Under the pieces are notes generated by a model. The model made no database searches and had not been told where the DNA came from. It worked only from the letters and a program-made list of their open reading frames with translations. Shown here one piece after another: positions 1 through 6,200 of a stretch of DNA of 8,231 nucleotides (position 1 is the first letter of the stretch; each line of letters begins with the position of its first letter). The position numbers and the translations under genes were made by a program. This DNA is from DAONBD01 sp964525485 (GTDB lineage Bacteria; Patescibacteriota; Gracilibacteria; UBA1369; LOWO2-01-FULL-3), in assembly GCA_964525485.1 (NCBI GenBank), contig CAZGHH010000037.1, positions 1-8,231 of the forward strand, read 5' to 3'.

Positions 1-48
1 ATCTGCAGCTTTTTGCATCTGCTTCAACGTGTTTTCGTACAGAGACAT
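1..48 (-). CDS. N-terminus of a probable Glu/Leu/Phe/Val-type dehydrogenase (partial)
   Basis: Only the first 16 codons are present, reading MSLYENTLKQMQKAAD before the window edge. The frame is open to position 1. The pattern (a short start, then an amphipathic helix of the type ENxLKQxxKAA) resembles the beginning of NAD(P)-dependent glutamate dehydrogenases, which convert glutamate to 2-oxoglutarate and ammonia in the cytosol. That assignment rests on resemblance of a very short stretch and is tentative. The ATG lies 11 nt after the stop of the upstream kinase-family gene, so the two are probably co-transcribed. No Shine-Dalgarno sequence is visible in the gap, so translational coupling or SD-independent initiation is likely. 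Confidence 0.45.
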   Translation of the reverse strand, partial: MSLYENTLKQMQKAAD

Positions 49-59
49 ATCGAAAATTG

Positions 60-674
60 TTAAAAATAAATAATTTGCATGATGTACCCGACCACACCGG
101 CGGCAATCGGTACGAATAAATTATCCTCCACTTTACTAGTAATTGTTTCCACAATAGAGCCGGTAATAGCCATTGGAATATATATTTCAGGATATTCATG
201 AAGAACAACAAATCCGGTAAATAAGTTAATTAAAAGTCCTGCGAAAGAGCCGACATAAGTCTTGTTTTTCCAAATTTTCTTTTTCCCAAAAACCATTCCA
301 AATCCAGCCGCAAAAGTATCACCTATAACCAATATCATCACGGCAAATAGTGCAATTCCATAAGGAAATACAGAAAAAACCAGCAAGGCTCCAATCATAA
401 AAGGAACCATACTGGAAGTCCTAAACATTTCTTTTTTTCTAAACAAAACATTTAGAAATTCAAAAAGTTTAGGCTTGTGCTCGAGTCTGATATGTTCAAA
501 AATCAAAGCCCCAAGCAAAAAAACGGTAAGCCCAACCAAAGCGATCTGTTTCCCAAAAGCGATCATCGCCAAAGTGTACCCTTCAAACAGCACAATTCCC
601 GCAAAGAAATGCCAGCCTTTACGAAGTAATTCGGATAAAATTTTCATCCTCCTTTTTGGTGGGAATATATCCAT
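60..674 (-). CDS. Dolichol/phytol kinase family (CTP-dependent polyprenol or diacylglycerol kinase-like) membrane protein
   Basis: A 204-aa integral membrane protein with five or six hydrophobic segments. Family hallmarks are visible: an RKGWHF motif near residues 18-23, the conserved GDTFAAGFG at 118-126 followed by a GKKK turn (130-133), the KTYVGS motif at 138-143, and E176 with VEDN at 182-185. These belong to the SEC59/DGK1/VTE5 family, whose members phosphorylate polyprenols, phytol or diacylglycerol using CTP; related sequences are often annotated as phosphatidate cytidylyltransferase. Substrate here is unknown; a role in lipid-carrier or membrane-lipid salvage is inference. Length is typical of short bacterial members. 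The chosen ATG has a weak AAGG about five bases upstream. The alternative Met10 has GGAGG directly abutting it with no spacer, too close to act normally, so Met1 is preferred. The next gene starts 11 nt downstream. Confidence 0.72.
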   Translation of the reverse strand: MDIFPPKRRMKILSELLRKGWHFFAGIVLFEGYTLAMIAFGKQIALVGLTVFLLGALIFEHIRLEHKPKLFEFLNVLFRKKEMFRTSSMVPFMIGALLVFSVFPYGIALFAVMILVIGDTFAAGFGMVFGKKKIWKNKTYVGSFAGLLINLFTGFVVLHEYPEIYIPMAITGSIVETITSKVEDNLFVPIAAGVVGYIMQIIYF

Positions 675-707
675 TTTGCCCTTAGAAAAGATCTCAACGA
701 AGCGAAT

Positions 708-735
708 TTTATACCCCGTATTTCAAAAGATCAAA
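708..735 (-). promoter_or_regulatory. Weak promoter candidate for the kinase-family gene
   Basis: On the minus strand a TATAAA -10 (713-708) is preceded 16 nt upstream by TTTGAT (735-730), a poor -35 that overlaps the stop codon of the 245-aa gene. A start near 701 would give a leader of about 27 nt. The -10 is good and the -35 is poor, so read-through from upstream is equally possible. Confidence 0.3.
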
Positions 736-1468
736 TTTTACGACTTGCCTTAATATATTTTATGAAAAGAACGGTTGAAATTAATATAAAAATAATCCCA
801 AAAGTAGACAAAACACCGAGTAAATATTCTTGAAAATCACCTGCAAAAACATTTGCGGAAACGGCAGATTCAGAAGAAGTTTTAATATTTGATGTATCGG
901 CCGTAATGTTAGCCAAAAGCGTTTCAGAAGGGAAATTTTCAAAATTCACAGTGTCTATATCCTGCCTGGTGGAATCTAGCCCAGATACCACACCATTTTT
1001 AAATTTAAACTCTAGAACATCAGCATCGTTGTATGAAGAATTTTTTTGGAAATAAATCGAAGTGATATTTCCTCCACCGACGGGAAAACTATCATTCCTC
1101 CTCAAAGTTTCCCCAAATATAACGACACCATTATTATCGGATACAATATAAAAAGGGTCTCCGCCTTGCTCCAGAAAAGTCCCCGGATCATATCTCAAAA
1201 AATGCAGAAGATCTTTTGAGTATTCCAGATGAAAAGCAATCCCAAGCACCGGAGTTTCAATGCGCTCGCAAAGAATATTGAGTTTTAATATATCGTGATC
1301 CAAATGTTCCACTTCAATATAAACTCGCGCGTTTGAAACAGTCGCGTTCCCAGCAGTCAAAGCGCCGGCAGTCAAATCATCAGCAGTCAAATTCCAAGCT
1401 CCATCATCTCCAGATTCATCTTCGAACCAGGCCTTGATATCTGTATTTTCAGCGAAAACCCTTTTCAT
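731..1468 (-). CDS. Cohesin-like surface protein with C-terminal membrane anchor, no signal peptide of its own
   Basis: A 245-aa protein. Residues 1-46 are acidic and include a short LTAxx triple repeat (27-41). Residues about 47-180 form an alternating beta pattern with the spacing of a cohesin domain (VYIEVEHL start, LGIAFHLEY core, GGGNITSIYF, VLEFKFKNG). Residues 215-237 are a single hydrophobic segment followed by the basic tail KYIKASRKI. By the positive-inside rule the tail is cytoplasmic and the cohesin-like domain outside. Yet the N-terminus (MKRVFAENTD) has no hydrophobic core of a signal peptide. The ORF is in the same frame as the upstream 509-aa gene, with TAA plus four codons between them, and its ATG has no SD. 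It may therefore be the C-terminal half of one longer surface protein, separated by a stop codon or reached by read-through or reinitiation. Cohesins bind dockerins, and the upstream protein ends in one. The domain call rests on pattern, not a search. Confidence 0.6.
   Translation of the reverse strand: MKRVFAENTDIKAWFEDESGDDGAWNLTADDLTAGALTAGNATVSNARVYIEVEHLDHDILKLNILCERIETPVLGIAFHLEYSKDLLHFLRYDPGTFLEQGGDPFYIVSDNNGVVIFGETLRRNDSFPVGGGNITSIYFQKNSSYNDADVLEFKFKNGVVSGLDSTRQDIDTVNFENFPSETLLANITADTSNIKTSSESAVSANVFAGDFQEYLLGVLSTFGIIFILISTVLFIKYIKASRKI
1353..1391 (-). repeat. 15-nt tandem repeat encoding (LTAxx)3
   Basis: The plus-strand core gcagtcaaa occurs at 1353-1361, 1368-1376 and 1383-1391, an exact 15-nt period. 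It encodes three LTA-x-x units at residues 27-41 of the 245-aa protein, in a linker before the cohesin-like domain. Confidence 0.75.
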
Positions 1469-1480
1469 ATTTTTTAAAAG

Positions 1481-3010
1481 TTAAATTTTAATTCCGAAAT
1501 TTGCCCCAATATCTATGAGGTCGCTTCCATCAATCACGCCATCAAAATTTGTGTCCAATAACGCATCATATTTCTCATCGCCGATTTCCGCTCCGAAATG
1601 TCGTGCCAAATTATCCAAATCTTTTCCGTCTACACGTCCACTGCGATTGTTGTCGCCTTTGATTCCACGGCTGTCTGTAGCTATTACTGAAGACGCGGAA
1701 CTCTCGATGCCATTCTTCACAGCCTTCACTTTGTACTCGTAATTTAAATTTGGGATGATTGCATTTGTATCCGTGAAAGTCGTGTTTTGAGTCGTGCCTA
1801 TTTGAATAAAATTACCTGCCTGATTTTTTCTGGAAATTAAATAAGTATCCGCTCCATCCGCAGGTGCCGTCCAATTCAAAGTGATGCTGTATAAATCAGT
1901 CCCTTCATTTGCATTCAATCCGGAAACAGCACCGATTTGATTGGACGAAACTTTGAAAGTAGAATTGTTATAAGAACACAAAGCATCCCCCAAAGAATCT
2001 GTTAAAAAACTTCCGGCTCCAAAATTCAAATTCACATCAGTACCGCTCTCGGCTTTTATTTTGAATGTAATTGTAAAAAGATTTCCACTGCCCGAAACTC
2101 CAGTCTGTGAGCCAACTCTCGCGTTCCCGATAATTAATTTCCCCGGCAAACCATTTTCCAAAGAAACATTGAATGAGGTATTGACACTTTTGTTTGTGCT
2201 CAAAAATCCGTCCTCACGTATCCCAACATATTCGACTTTCGACGGATCATAAACAACATCAAAACCGTAAGAAAAAAGATCAACAGCGTTGTTCACGATC
2301 ACAGTTGCGTCCAAATTTGATCCGGTCAGAGGATTTTCATTTGATAAATCAAATTCAACACGAGTTTCCGAAGCACTGCCTTGGTATACGGTATTTTGAG
2401 ATTTTGGAGTTCCTATAATTACGCTACCGAGAGATCCGGACGATCCGTTTTCAGTTGTGGCGGTGCCGAAATTCGAAGCGGAGTCAACTAATACAAAAGG
2501 ATCAATTCTCTCCATCGTAGCTTTTGTAGTATTATTTCCCGCATACCATGCTCCACCGCTTGCATTTACAGAATCAACCACATTCCCTACAGAATCTTTT
2601 AATATCAAACTATCGCCGCTATTGGCTAATGAAAGCCCTATAATTGCATCCGCAGAAACGTTTGAGACAGAGGATTCCGCATCTTCAATCAAGAAATATC
2701 CATGAGCCGGAATCACACCGCTTGTGATAACATATTGATCGATATAATCATCAATTATCATCCATCCACTCAAATCCACGCTTTGTGATCCGGGATTATA
2801 AAGCTCTATCCATTCATCGTTTGAGTTATCCAAACTCCCGGCCCAAGCGATTTCATTGATAACTACAGCACCCGCCGAAGCTGCAAAAGCAGTTTTGAAT
2901 CCAGCGTGGGATCCTGTATAGACTGCGGAGTGAATTCCGGCGTCAGTCACTATATTAAAAGAAAACATACCGATCGCCCCGCACAAAATCCAAGTAAAAA
3001 TTTTTTTCAT
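1481..3010 (-). CDS. Secreted multidomain protein: lamin-tail (LTD), cohesin-like, fibronectin III and dockerin domains
   Basis: A 509-aa exported protein. Residues 1-20 form a signal peptide (MKK, then a hydrophobic core); AFAASA at 41-46 is another possible cleavage region. Residues about 49-165 match a lamin-tail domain (VINEIAW, DEWIELYNP, DLSGWMI, IPAHGYFLI, SGDSLILKD). Residues about 216-355 look like a cohesin domain (VEFDLS start, FSYGFDVVYDPSKVEYVGI, GNLFTITFKIKA). Residues about 360-446 form an FN3 domain (ITLNWTAP to YEYKVKAV). Residues 451-507 form a type-I-like dockerin with two intact EF-hand calcium loops, D453-D464 and D486-D497, each of the form DxNxxGxxDxxD. A cohesin and a dockerin on one chain could let copies assemble, or let the protein dock onto another cohesin such as that of the next ORF. 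No enzyme domain is present, so a structural or adhesive surface role is inferred. No SD precedes the ATG. Confidence 0.8.
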   Translation of the reverse strand: MKKIFTWILCGAIGMFSFNIVTDAGIHSAVYTGSHAGFKTAFAASAGAVVINEIAWAGSLDNSNDEWIELYNPGSQSVDLSGWMIIDDYIDQYVITSGVIPAHGYFLIEDAESSVSNVSADAIIGLSLANSGDSLILKDSVGNVVDSVNASGGAWYAGNNTTKATMERIDPFVLVDSASNFGTATTENGSSGSLGSVIIGTPKSQNTVYQGSASETRVEFDLSNENPLTGSNLDATVIVNNAVDLFSYGFDVVYDPSKVEYVGIREDGFLSTNKSVNTSFNVSLENGLPGKLIIGNARVGSQTGVSGSGNLFTITFKIKAESGTDVNLNFGAGSFLTDSLGDALCSYNNSTFKVSSNQIGAVSGLNANEGTDLYSITLNWTAPADGADTYLISRKNQAGNFIQIGTTQNTTFTDTNAIIPNLNYEYKVKAVKNGIESSASSVIATDSRGIKGDNNRSGRVDGKDLDNLARHFGAEIGDEKYDALLDTNFDGVIDGSDLIDIGANFGIKI

Positions 3011-3040
3011 TTTATTGCGTTAAAAAATAGAAATGAAGTG

Positions 3041-3058
3041 TGTTTTTGCGCAAAAACA
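3041..3058. other. 18-bp perfect palindrome upstream of the surface-protein gene
   Basis: The bases TGTTTTTGC followed by GCAAAAACA form an uninterrupted perfect palindrome 31 bp upstream of the 509-aa start codon. It could be an operator for that gene, a cruciform, or the T-rich part of a terminator for the transporter gene. The sequence does not decide between these. Confidence 0.5.
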
Positions 3059-3076
3059 AACCGATAATAACACCGG
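3042..3076 (-). terminator. Weak intrinsic terminator candidate after the EamA transporter
   Basis: On the minus strand CCGGTG-TTAT-TATCGG (3076-3061) can form a six-pair stem with two G-U wobbles, followed at once by TTTGTTTTTG. It lies about 70 nt after the transporter stop. The stem is weak, so some read-through into the surface-protein genes is likely. Confidence 0.3.
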
Positions 3077-3147
3077 CTTATTTCAAAAAACTTTCAAAGA
3101 ATATAAATAAAACTTAAATTTCCCTTAAATTTATTTAAAAGATTTAA

Positions 3148-4035
3148 TTATCCGAACATCACAAGAATAATCACTCCAAAAACCATGATAGACGCTCCGA
3201 CAGCACGTTCACGGATGTTTTTTTCTTTGAAAACGAAATACCCGAAAGCGACGCCAACGAGTGCGGCAAGCCTTTTTAATGCGATCATGTATGACGCGCT
3301 TATCAGCGAAGATGCATACAATTCCGAGTAAATCATTCCTGAAAAAAGCAAACCTTGGAAGATTGACCAGGAAGGTTTAGCAATAAGTTTTGAGTCTAGT
3401 TTAAATTTGGTAAAGTTTGTTTTAAAACCAAATAAATAAAGGGTAGCGATCATAAAAGTTCCGGCAATCAACCAAACCGAATAAGAAGCTGCATCCGCAA
3501 ATTGCAAAGCATATTTATTTGCACTCGCACCGACTGAAAAAATGACAGCAATTAAAAATGGCAACAACCCCCTTCCTGGCTTAAACAAAGCCTTAAACGG
3601 GCCTATGAACCCATGAGATTTAATCCAAGAAAAATTAAGAATATAGCTTCCAAAAACCACCAGTCCGATTCCAAGAAACCCATACGAGTTTGGCAAAGTT
3701 CCGAGCAAAAAATATTCGATCGGAACTATCAGGATAGGTGTAAGACCGATAATTGGCGCAACGATCGAGATGTCACAACGCTTGTTTGCTTCGGCAAGCA
3801 TCAGGCTTCCTGCAGCCATTATCAGGGCTCCTACCACGGCCGGCACAGTGAAATGCCAGTTATCCAGAGGGAGTTTATCAAATGTGAAATACGCCATAAC
3901 AGCAACAAAAGGCATGCTGTACAAAGCCATAAAATAGAAAATCGAATACGGGTCGCTCTTTGTTGAGAGATGTTTATTCACAGCCATTCTCGACGCATCA
4001 GTCACGGCTGAAATCAACGAAAATAAAATCCACAT
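3148..4035 (-). CDS. EamA/DMT-superfamily transporter
   Basis: A 295-aa protein made almost wholly of hydrophobic segments, about ten by inspection, in two similar halves as expected for the drug/metabolite transporter superfamily (typical length 280-310 aa). Family features are the N-terminal NKHLS region after the first helix, the mid-protein APIIGLTPILIVPIEYFLLG stretch closing the first half, and the C-terminal ALKRLAALVGVAFGYFVFKE followed by a final helix. In this family that segment (helix 9, then FKE) is the best conserved. It would move a small metabolite across the inner membrane; the substrate cannot be read from sequence. The start codon lies 18 nt after the encoded CCA of tRNA-Lys, with no terminator and no SD between. 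The gene is therefore probably expressed from the tRNA promoter and given a short leader by tRNA 3' processing. Confidence 0.82.
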   Translation of the reverse strand: MWILFSLISAVTDASRMAVNKHLSTKSDPYSIFYFMALYSMPFVAVMAYFTFDKLPLDNWHFTVPAVVGALIMAAGSLMLAEANKRCDISIVAPIIGLTPILIVPIEYFLLGTLPNSYGFLGIGLVVFGSYILNFSWIKSHGFIGPFKALFKPGRGLLPFLIAVIFSVGASANKYALQFADAASYSVWLIAGTFMIATLYLFGFKTNFTKFKLDSKLIAKPSWSIFQGLLFSGMIYSELYASSLISASYMIALKRLAALVGVAFGYFVFKEKNIRERAVGASIMVFGVIILVMFG

Positions 4036-4053
4036 TTTTTAACGGTTCCAAAA

Positions 4054-4129
4054 TGGTGGGTCACCCGGGAATCGAACCCGGGACCATCAGCTTAAAAGGC
4101 TGCTGCTCTACCGACTGAGCTAGTGACCC
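4054..4129 (-). tRNA. tRNA-Lys (anticodon UUU)
   Basis: A 76-nt cloverleaf including an encoded CCA. The acceptor stem GGGTCAC pairs with GTGACCC, followed by discriminator A and CCA. The D arm is GCTC/GAGC. The anticodon stem GCAGC/GCTGA (one G-A mismatch at the top pair) closes the loop CTTTTAA, giving anticodon TTT. The T arm is CCGGG-TTCGATT-CCCGG. A good promoter lies just upstream, and the EamA gene begins 18 nt downstream. Confidence 0.95.
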
Positions 4130-4154
4130 AAAAATACAAAGCATTTCTACAGGA

Positions 4155-4182
4155 AATATAGACAAAATCAATTCAACCTCAA
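4155..4182 (-). promoter_or_regulatory. Sigma-70-type promoter for tRNA-Lys
   Basis: TTGAGG (4182-4177), a 16-nt spacer and TATATT (4160-4155) match the -35/-10 consensus at 4/6 and 5/6. The predicted start near 4148 lies about 19 nt before the tRNA. The same transcript could include the EamA transporter. Confidence 0.5.
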
Positions 4183-4246
4183 AAATGCAATCGGTATTCT
4201 ACTTACCAACCATATAAATCGCAAGTGAATTTTTTTAGGATCCGTC

Positions 4247-4284
4247 CGGGACTCGGCTACCCCCTACAGTAGAGTTCGGGACTC
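4247..4284. repeat. Short direct repeat cgggactc, two copies 30 nt apart
   Basis: The 8-mer cgggactc occurs at 4247-4254 and 4277-4284; the second copy overlaps the stop codon of the 186-aa gene. The 153-bp gap around it (4130-4282) otherwise holds only the tRNA-Lys promoter. No clear intrinsic terminator for the 186-aa gene is visible. Two copies of an 8-mer may be chance. Confidence 0.3.
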
Positions 4285-4843
4285 ACTCCTCACTTCCCAA
4301 ACTATTTAAAAGGAATGCCGCAGCAGGAATAGCAAACCAGATATTATGGTAGTAAACCATCAAATAAACTAAATAAGAATCATCGGTCAGAGACTTCAAA
4401 GCCTCACTGACAACTCCACCTCCGCCTAAGATAGAAACACCTGAAACGAAGACCAAAACGGAGCTGATAATCAAACCGGCACTGCATGCCGCATAAAATA
4501 AATGCAAGAAAAATCCAACAAGTCCACGCACGCCACTGGTATTCACGTCGAAAGCGCCCTTCACGGCAAATAAAATAACCATCAACAAAAACACGATAAC
4601 TTTTGTGAATATAATTGCCTGCTGTTCACCAGTAAAATTCACCTCCTTTGCCATTTGAAGAAGCATGACAGTTCCTCCAAAATAATGAGTCAACAAGCCA
4701 CCGATCGCATCCGCACAAACTAAAGCAACATACGTTCCCAAAATAACCTTAATAGTATTATCGCGTCCGATAATAAGGCTGTAGGAAGCGATTACTACAA
4801 AGAAAACTATAACGAATAGATCCCAACTTAATTGTAAATTCAT
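4283..4843 (-). CDS. Unrecognised multi-pass membrane protein
   Basis: A 186-aa protein I cannot assign. Hydrophobic segments lie near residues 7-26, 32-52, 77-96, 107-136 and 157-180, suggesting four to six membrane passes. A glycine-rich turn (GVSILGGGG, 135-143) precedes the last loop. The first 50 residues (WDLFVIVFFVVIASYSLIIG, then a charged turn and a second helix) are loosely reminiscent of CvpA-like proteins, but this is too weak to name it. The ATG has no SD; the region before it is pyrimidine-rich (CTTTTCCTTTTCCT on the sense strand). It has its own promoter about 25 nt upstream and follows dnaJ on the same strand after 112 nt, so it may be partly read through from dnaJ. It ends in TGA. 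Confidence 0.7.
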   Translation of the reverse strand: MNLQLSWDLFVIVFFVVIASYSLIIGRDNTIKVILGTYVALVCADAIGGLLTHYFGGTVMLLQMAKEVNFTGEQQAIIFTKVIVFLLMVILFAVKGAFDVNTSGVRGLVGFFLHLFYAACSAGLIISSVLVFVSGVSILGGGGVVSEALKSLTDDSYLVYLMVYYHNIWFAIPAAAFLLNSLGSEE

Positions 4844-4867
4844 AGGAAAAGGAAAAGGTCACTTTGT

Positions 4868-4896
4868 ATCTTAATACGCGCGTAATCTTTTTGCAA
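4868..4896 (-). promoter_or_regulatory. Promoter for the 186-aa membrane protein
   Basis: TTGCAA (4896-4891), a 17-nt spacer and TAAGAT (4873-4868) fit the -35/-10 consensus at 4/6 each. A start near 4861 would give a leader of about 18 nt with no SD, similar to the short leader inferred for dnaJ. Confidence 0.45.
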
Positions 4897-4897
4897 T

Positions 4898-4955
4898 AAA
4901 ATCCACCCCGGGCTAGAAAAAGTTCCAGGTTGGAAAATCTACCCCGGGCTAGAAA
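4898..4955. repeat. 22-bp direct repeat, two copies, between dnaJ and the membrane-protein gene
   Basis: Positions 4898-4919 and 4934-4955 are identical at 21 of 22 bases (the core accccgggctagaaa is perfect), with a 36-nt period. Each copy contains CCCGGG and, on the minus strand, the imperfect dyad CTAGCCC/GGGGTAG followed by ATTTT. In the other copy TAG becomes TGG, which can still pair by a U-G wobble. The second copy ends one base before the dnaJ stop codon. The first lies just upstream of the next gene's -35 box. A role in 3'-end formation or regulation is possible but unproven. Confidence 0.8.
4916..4935 (-). terminator. Weak terminator-like hairpin after dnaJ
   Basis: On the minus strand TTCCA-ACC-TGGAA (4935-4923) is a perfect five-pair stem with a 3-nt loop, followed by CTTTTTC. 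It lies 20 nt after the dnaJ stop, between the two copies of the 22-bp direct repeat. The stem is short and AT-leaning, so termination would be inefficient. Confidence 0.35.
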
Positions 4956-6128
4956 TCAAAACCAACCTTTTTTTCCACCACCTTCCCCACCAGCATTGAT
5001 CTCTCGTAATTTTTCAAAAGCCTCTTTTTCTTCACGCGAAAGTTTTTGTGGAATTTTGACATGGATTTTTACGTAATGATTGCCACGACCGCTTCCTGCG
5101 GAACTTACTCCAGGCGCGCGTTCGATACCTTTTCCGGAGATTTTGAATGTTGTTTCACTCTGTGTGCCTGCGGGTATTTTTAATTTTACAGCTCCATGCA
5201 AAGTTTCTATTTCAACTTCATCACCCAGTACAGCAGAAGCTATGGAGATATCTTTTTCACTGTGAACATCGAGGTCGTTCCTAGTGAATTTAGGATGATT
5301 TTTTAATTCAATGTGAACATACAAATCCCCATAAGCACCTCCACCAACGCCAGCCTCACCTTTGCCGGTGATGCGAATCACACTTCCGCGATCGACCCCA
5401 CCCGGGATTCGAACCTTCACTCTTTCAGTTGATCGCATTCTTGTTGTGCCATGACATTTTGTACATTTTTTTTCAGGAACTTTTCCAACCCCTTCACATT
5501 CTCCGCAAACATGAGATGTCACCATTTGGCCAAGTATAGTATTTTTCACGCTGCGAATTTCGCCGGTTCCACCACAGGCTTTACAATTTATTATAGGACT
5601 TCCGGGCTCTGCGCCTTTTCCGTCGCATTTATCACATTTTTCAGGTTTTGTTATTTCCAGTTCCTTCATGACGCCAAACGCGGCTTCTTCAAAAGTCAAA
5701 GATATTACAGCCTCAATATCACTTCCACGAGACGATGCGCTCTTTTTTCGCGAACCGCCGCGTCTCCCTCCTCCTCCTCCAAAAAAAGACTCAAATATAT
5801 CAGCAAAACCACCAGCACCAAATCCATCAAATCCCGTAAAATTCACACCATCAAATCCAAATCCCTGTCCGCCAAATCCACCACCTCCAAAACCTCCGTG
5901 ATCTCCCGGCACAGAACCGAACTGGTCGTATTGTTGTCTTTTTTTCGCGTCGGAAAGTATTGCATAAGCTGCGTTGATTTCACCGAATTTTTTCTCAGCC
6001 TCTTTATCCCCCTTGTTTTTATCGGGATGATATTTTAAAGCAAGTTTGCGATAAGCAGCTTTTATATCTTTGTCCGTAGCACCTTTTGCAATCCCTAAAA
6101 TTCCATACAAATCCTTTTGCATAATCAA
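4956..6128 (-). CDS. dnaJ: Chaperone protein DnaJ (Hsp40, type I)
   Basis: A 390-aa cytosolic co-chaperone that delivers unfolded proteins to DnaK and stimulates its ATPase. The domains are in canonical order: a J domain at about residues 4-70 with the invariant HPD at 34-36; a long Gly/Phe-rich linker at 71-125; a cysteine-rich region with four CxxCxG-type motifs at C165/C168, C182/C185, C208/C211 and C222/C225, binding two zinc ions; then the two-part C-terminal substrate-binding region to about 365. The fourth zinc motif reads CTKCHGTT, lacking the usual last glycine, but all eight cysteines are present. Met1 (6128) and Met3 (6122) are both possible starts; Met3 gives the more usual N-terminus, MQKDLYGILGI. 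Neither has an SD. A CIRCE operator and promoter sit directly upstream, so heat-shock control by HrcA is expected. dnaK and grpE are not in the window. Confidence 0.97.
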   Translation of the reverse strand: MIMQKDLYGILGIAKGATDKDIKAAYRKLALKYHPDKNKGDKEAEKKFGEINAAYAILSDAKKRQQYDQFGSVPGDHGGFGGGGFGGQGFGFDGVNFTGFDGFGAGGFADIFESFFGGGGGRRGGSRKKSASSRGSDIEAVISLTFEEAAFGVMKELEITKPEKCDKCDGKGAEPGSPIINCKACGGTGEIRSVKNTILGQMVTSHVCGECEGVGKVPEKKCTKCHGTTRMRSTERVKVRIPGGVDRGSVIRITGKGEAGVGGGAYGDLYVHIELKNHPKFTRNDLDVHSEKDISIASAVLGDEVEIETLHGAVKLKIPAGTQSETTFKISGKGIERAPGVSSAGSGRGNHYVKIHVKIPQKLSREEKEAFEKLREINAGGEGGGKKGWF

Positions 6129-6147
6129 TTTAATAATATCTTGGGAA

Positions 6148-6176
6148 ATTTTATCTTATTTTTTCAAGTCTGTCTA
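6148..6176 (-). promoter_or_regulatory. Sigma-70-type promoter for dnaJ
   Basis: TAGACA (6176-6171), a 17-nt spacer and TAAAAT (6153-6148) each match consensus at 5/6. The start is predicted near 6141, giving a leader of only about 13-19 nt. The -35 box shares its first three bases with the CIRCE arm, so HrcA bound there would block RNA polymerase. Confidence 0.65.
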
Positions 6177-6200
6177 GCACTCTAAGAGTGAGAGTGCGAA
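6174..6200 (-). promoter_or_regulatory. CIRCE operator (HrcA binding site)
   Basis: The arms CTAGCACTC (6174-6182) and GAGTGCGAA (6192-6200) flank exactly nine bases. The known CIRCE consensus is TTAGCACTC-N9-GAGTGCTAA, so each arm matches 8 of 9. It lies 46 bp before the dnaJ start and overlaps the -35 box. HrcA binds this element and represses chaperone genes until heat stress. The right arm runs into the first unit of the 22-bp tandem array. Confidence 0.88.

Noticed and set aside
3613..3966. Open frame opposite the EamA transporter (117 codons)
   Set aside because: Shadow of the transporter; its composition is unlike a real protein and no start signal is present.
4054..4129. tRNA-Lys as an integration site of a mobile element
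   Set aside because: No duplicated tRNA end, integrase or element boundary is visible nearby; the tRNA-Glu end also shows none.
4247..4284. Terminator for the 186-aa gene in the gap before tRNA-Lys
   Set aside because: No stable stem followed by a T run exists on the minus strand there; the homopolymer reads as A on that strand.
5451..6038. Long open frame opposite dnaJ (195 codons, plus strand)
   Set aside because: It is antisense to a certain gene, rich in Ser/Thr/Phe from the complement of Lys/Glu/Gly codons, and has no family features.
731..6130. Alternative genetic code with UGA as glycine
   Set aside because: dnaJ, the 186-aa gene and the 245-aa gene all end sensibly at TGA, and no internal TGA is needed in any gene.
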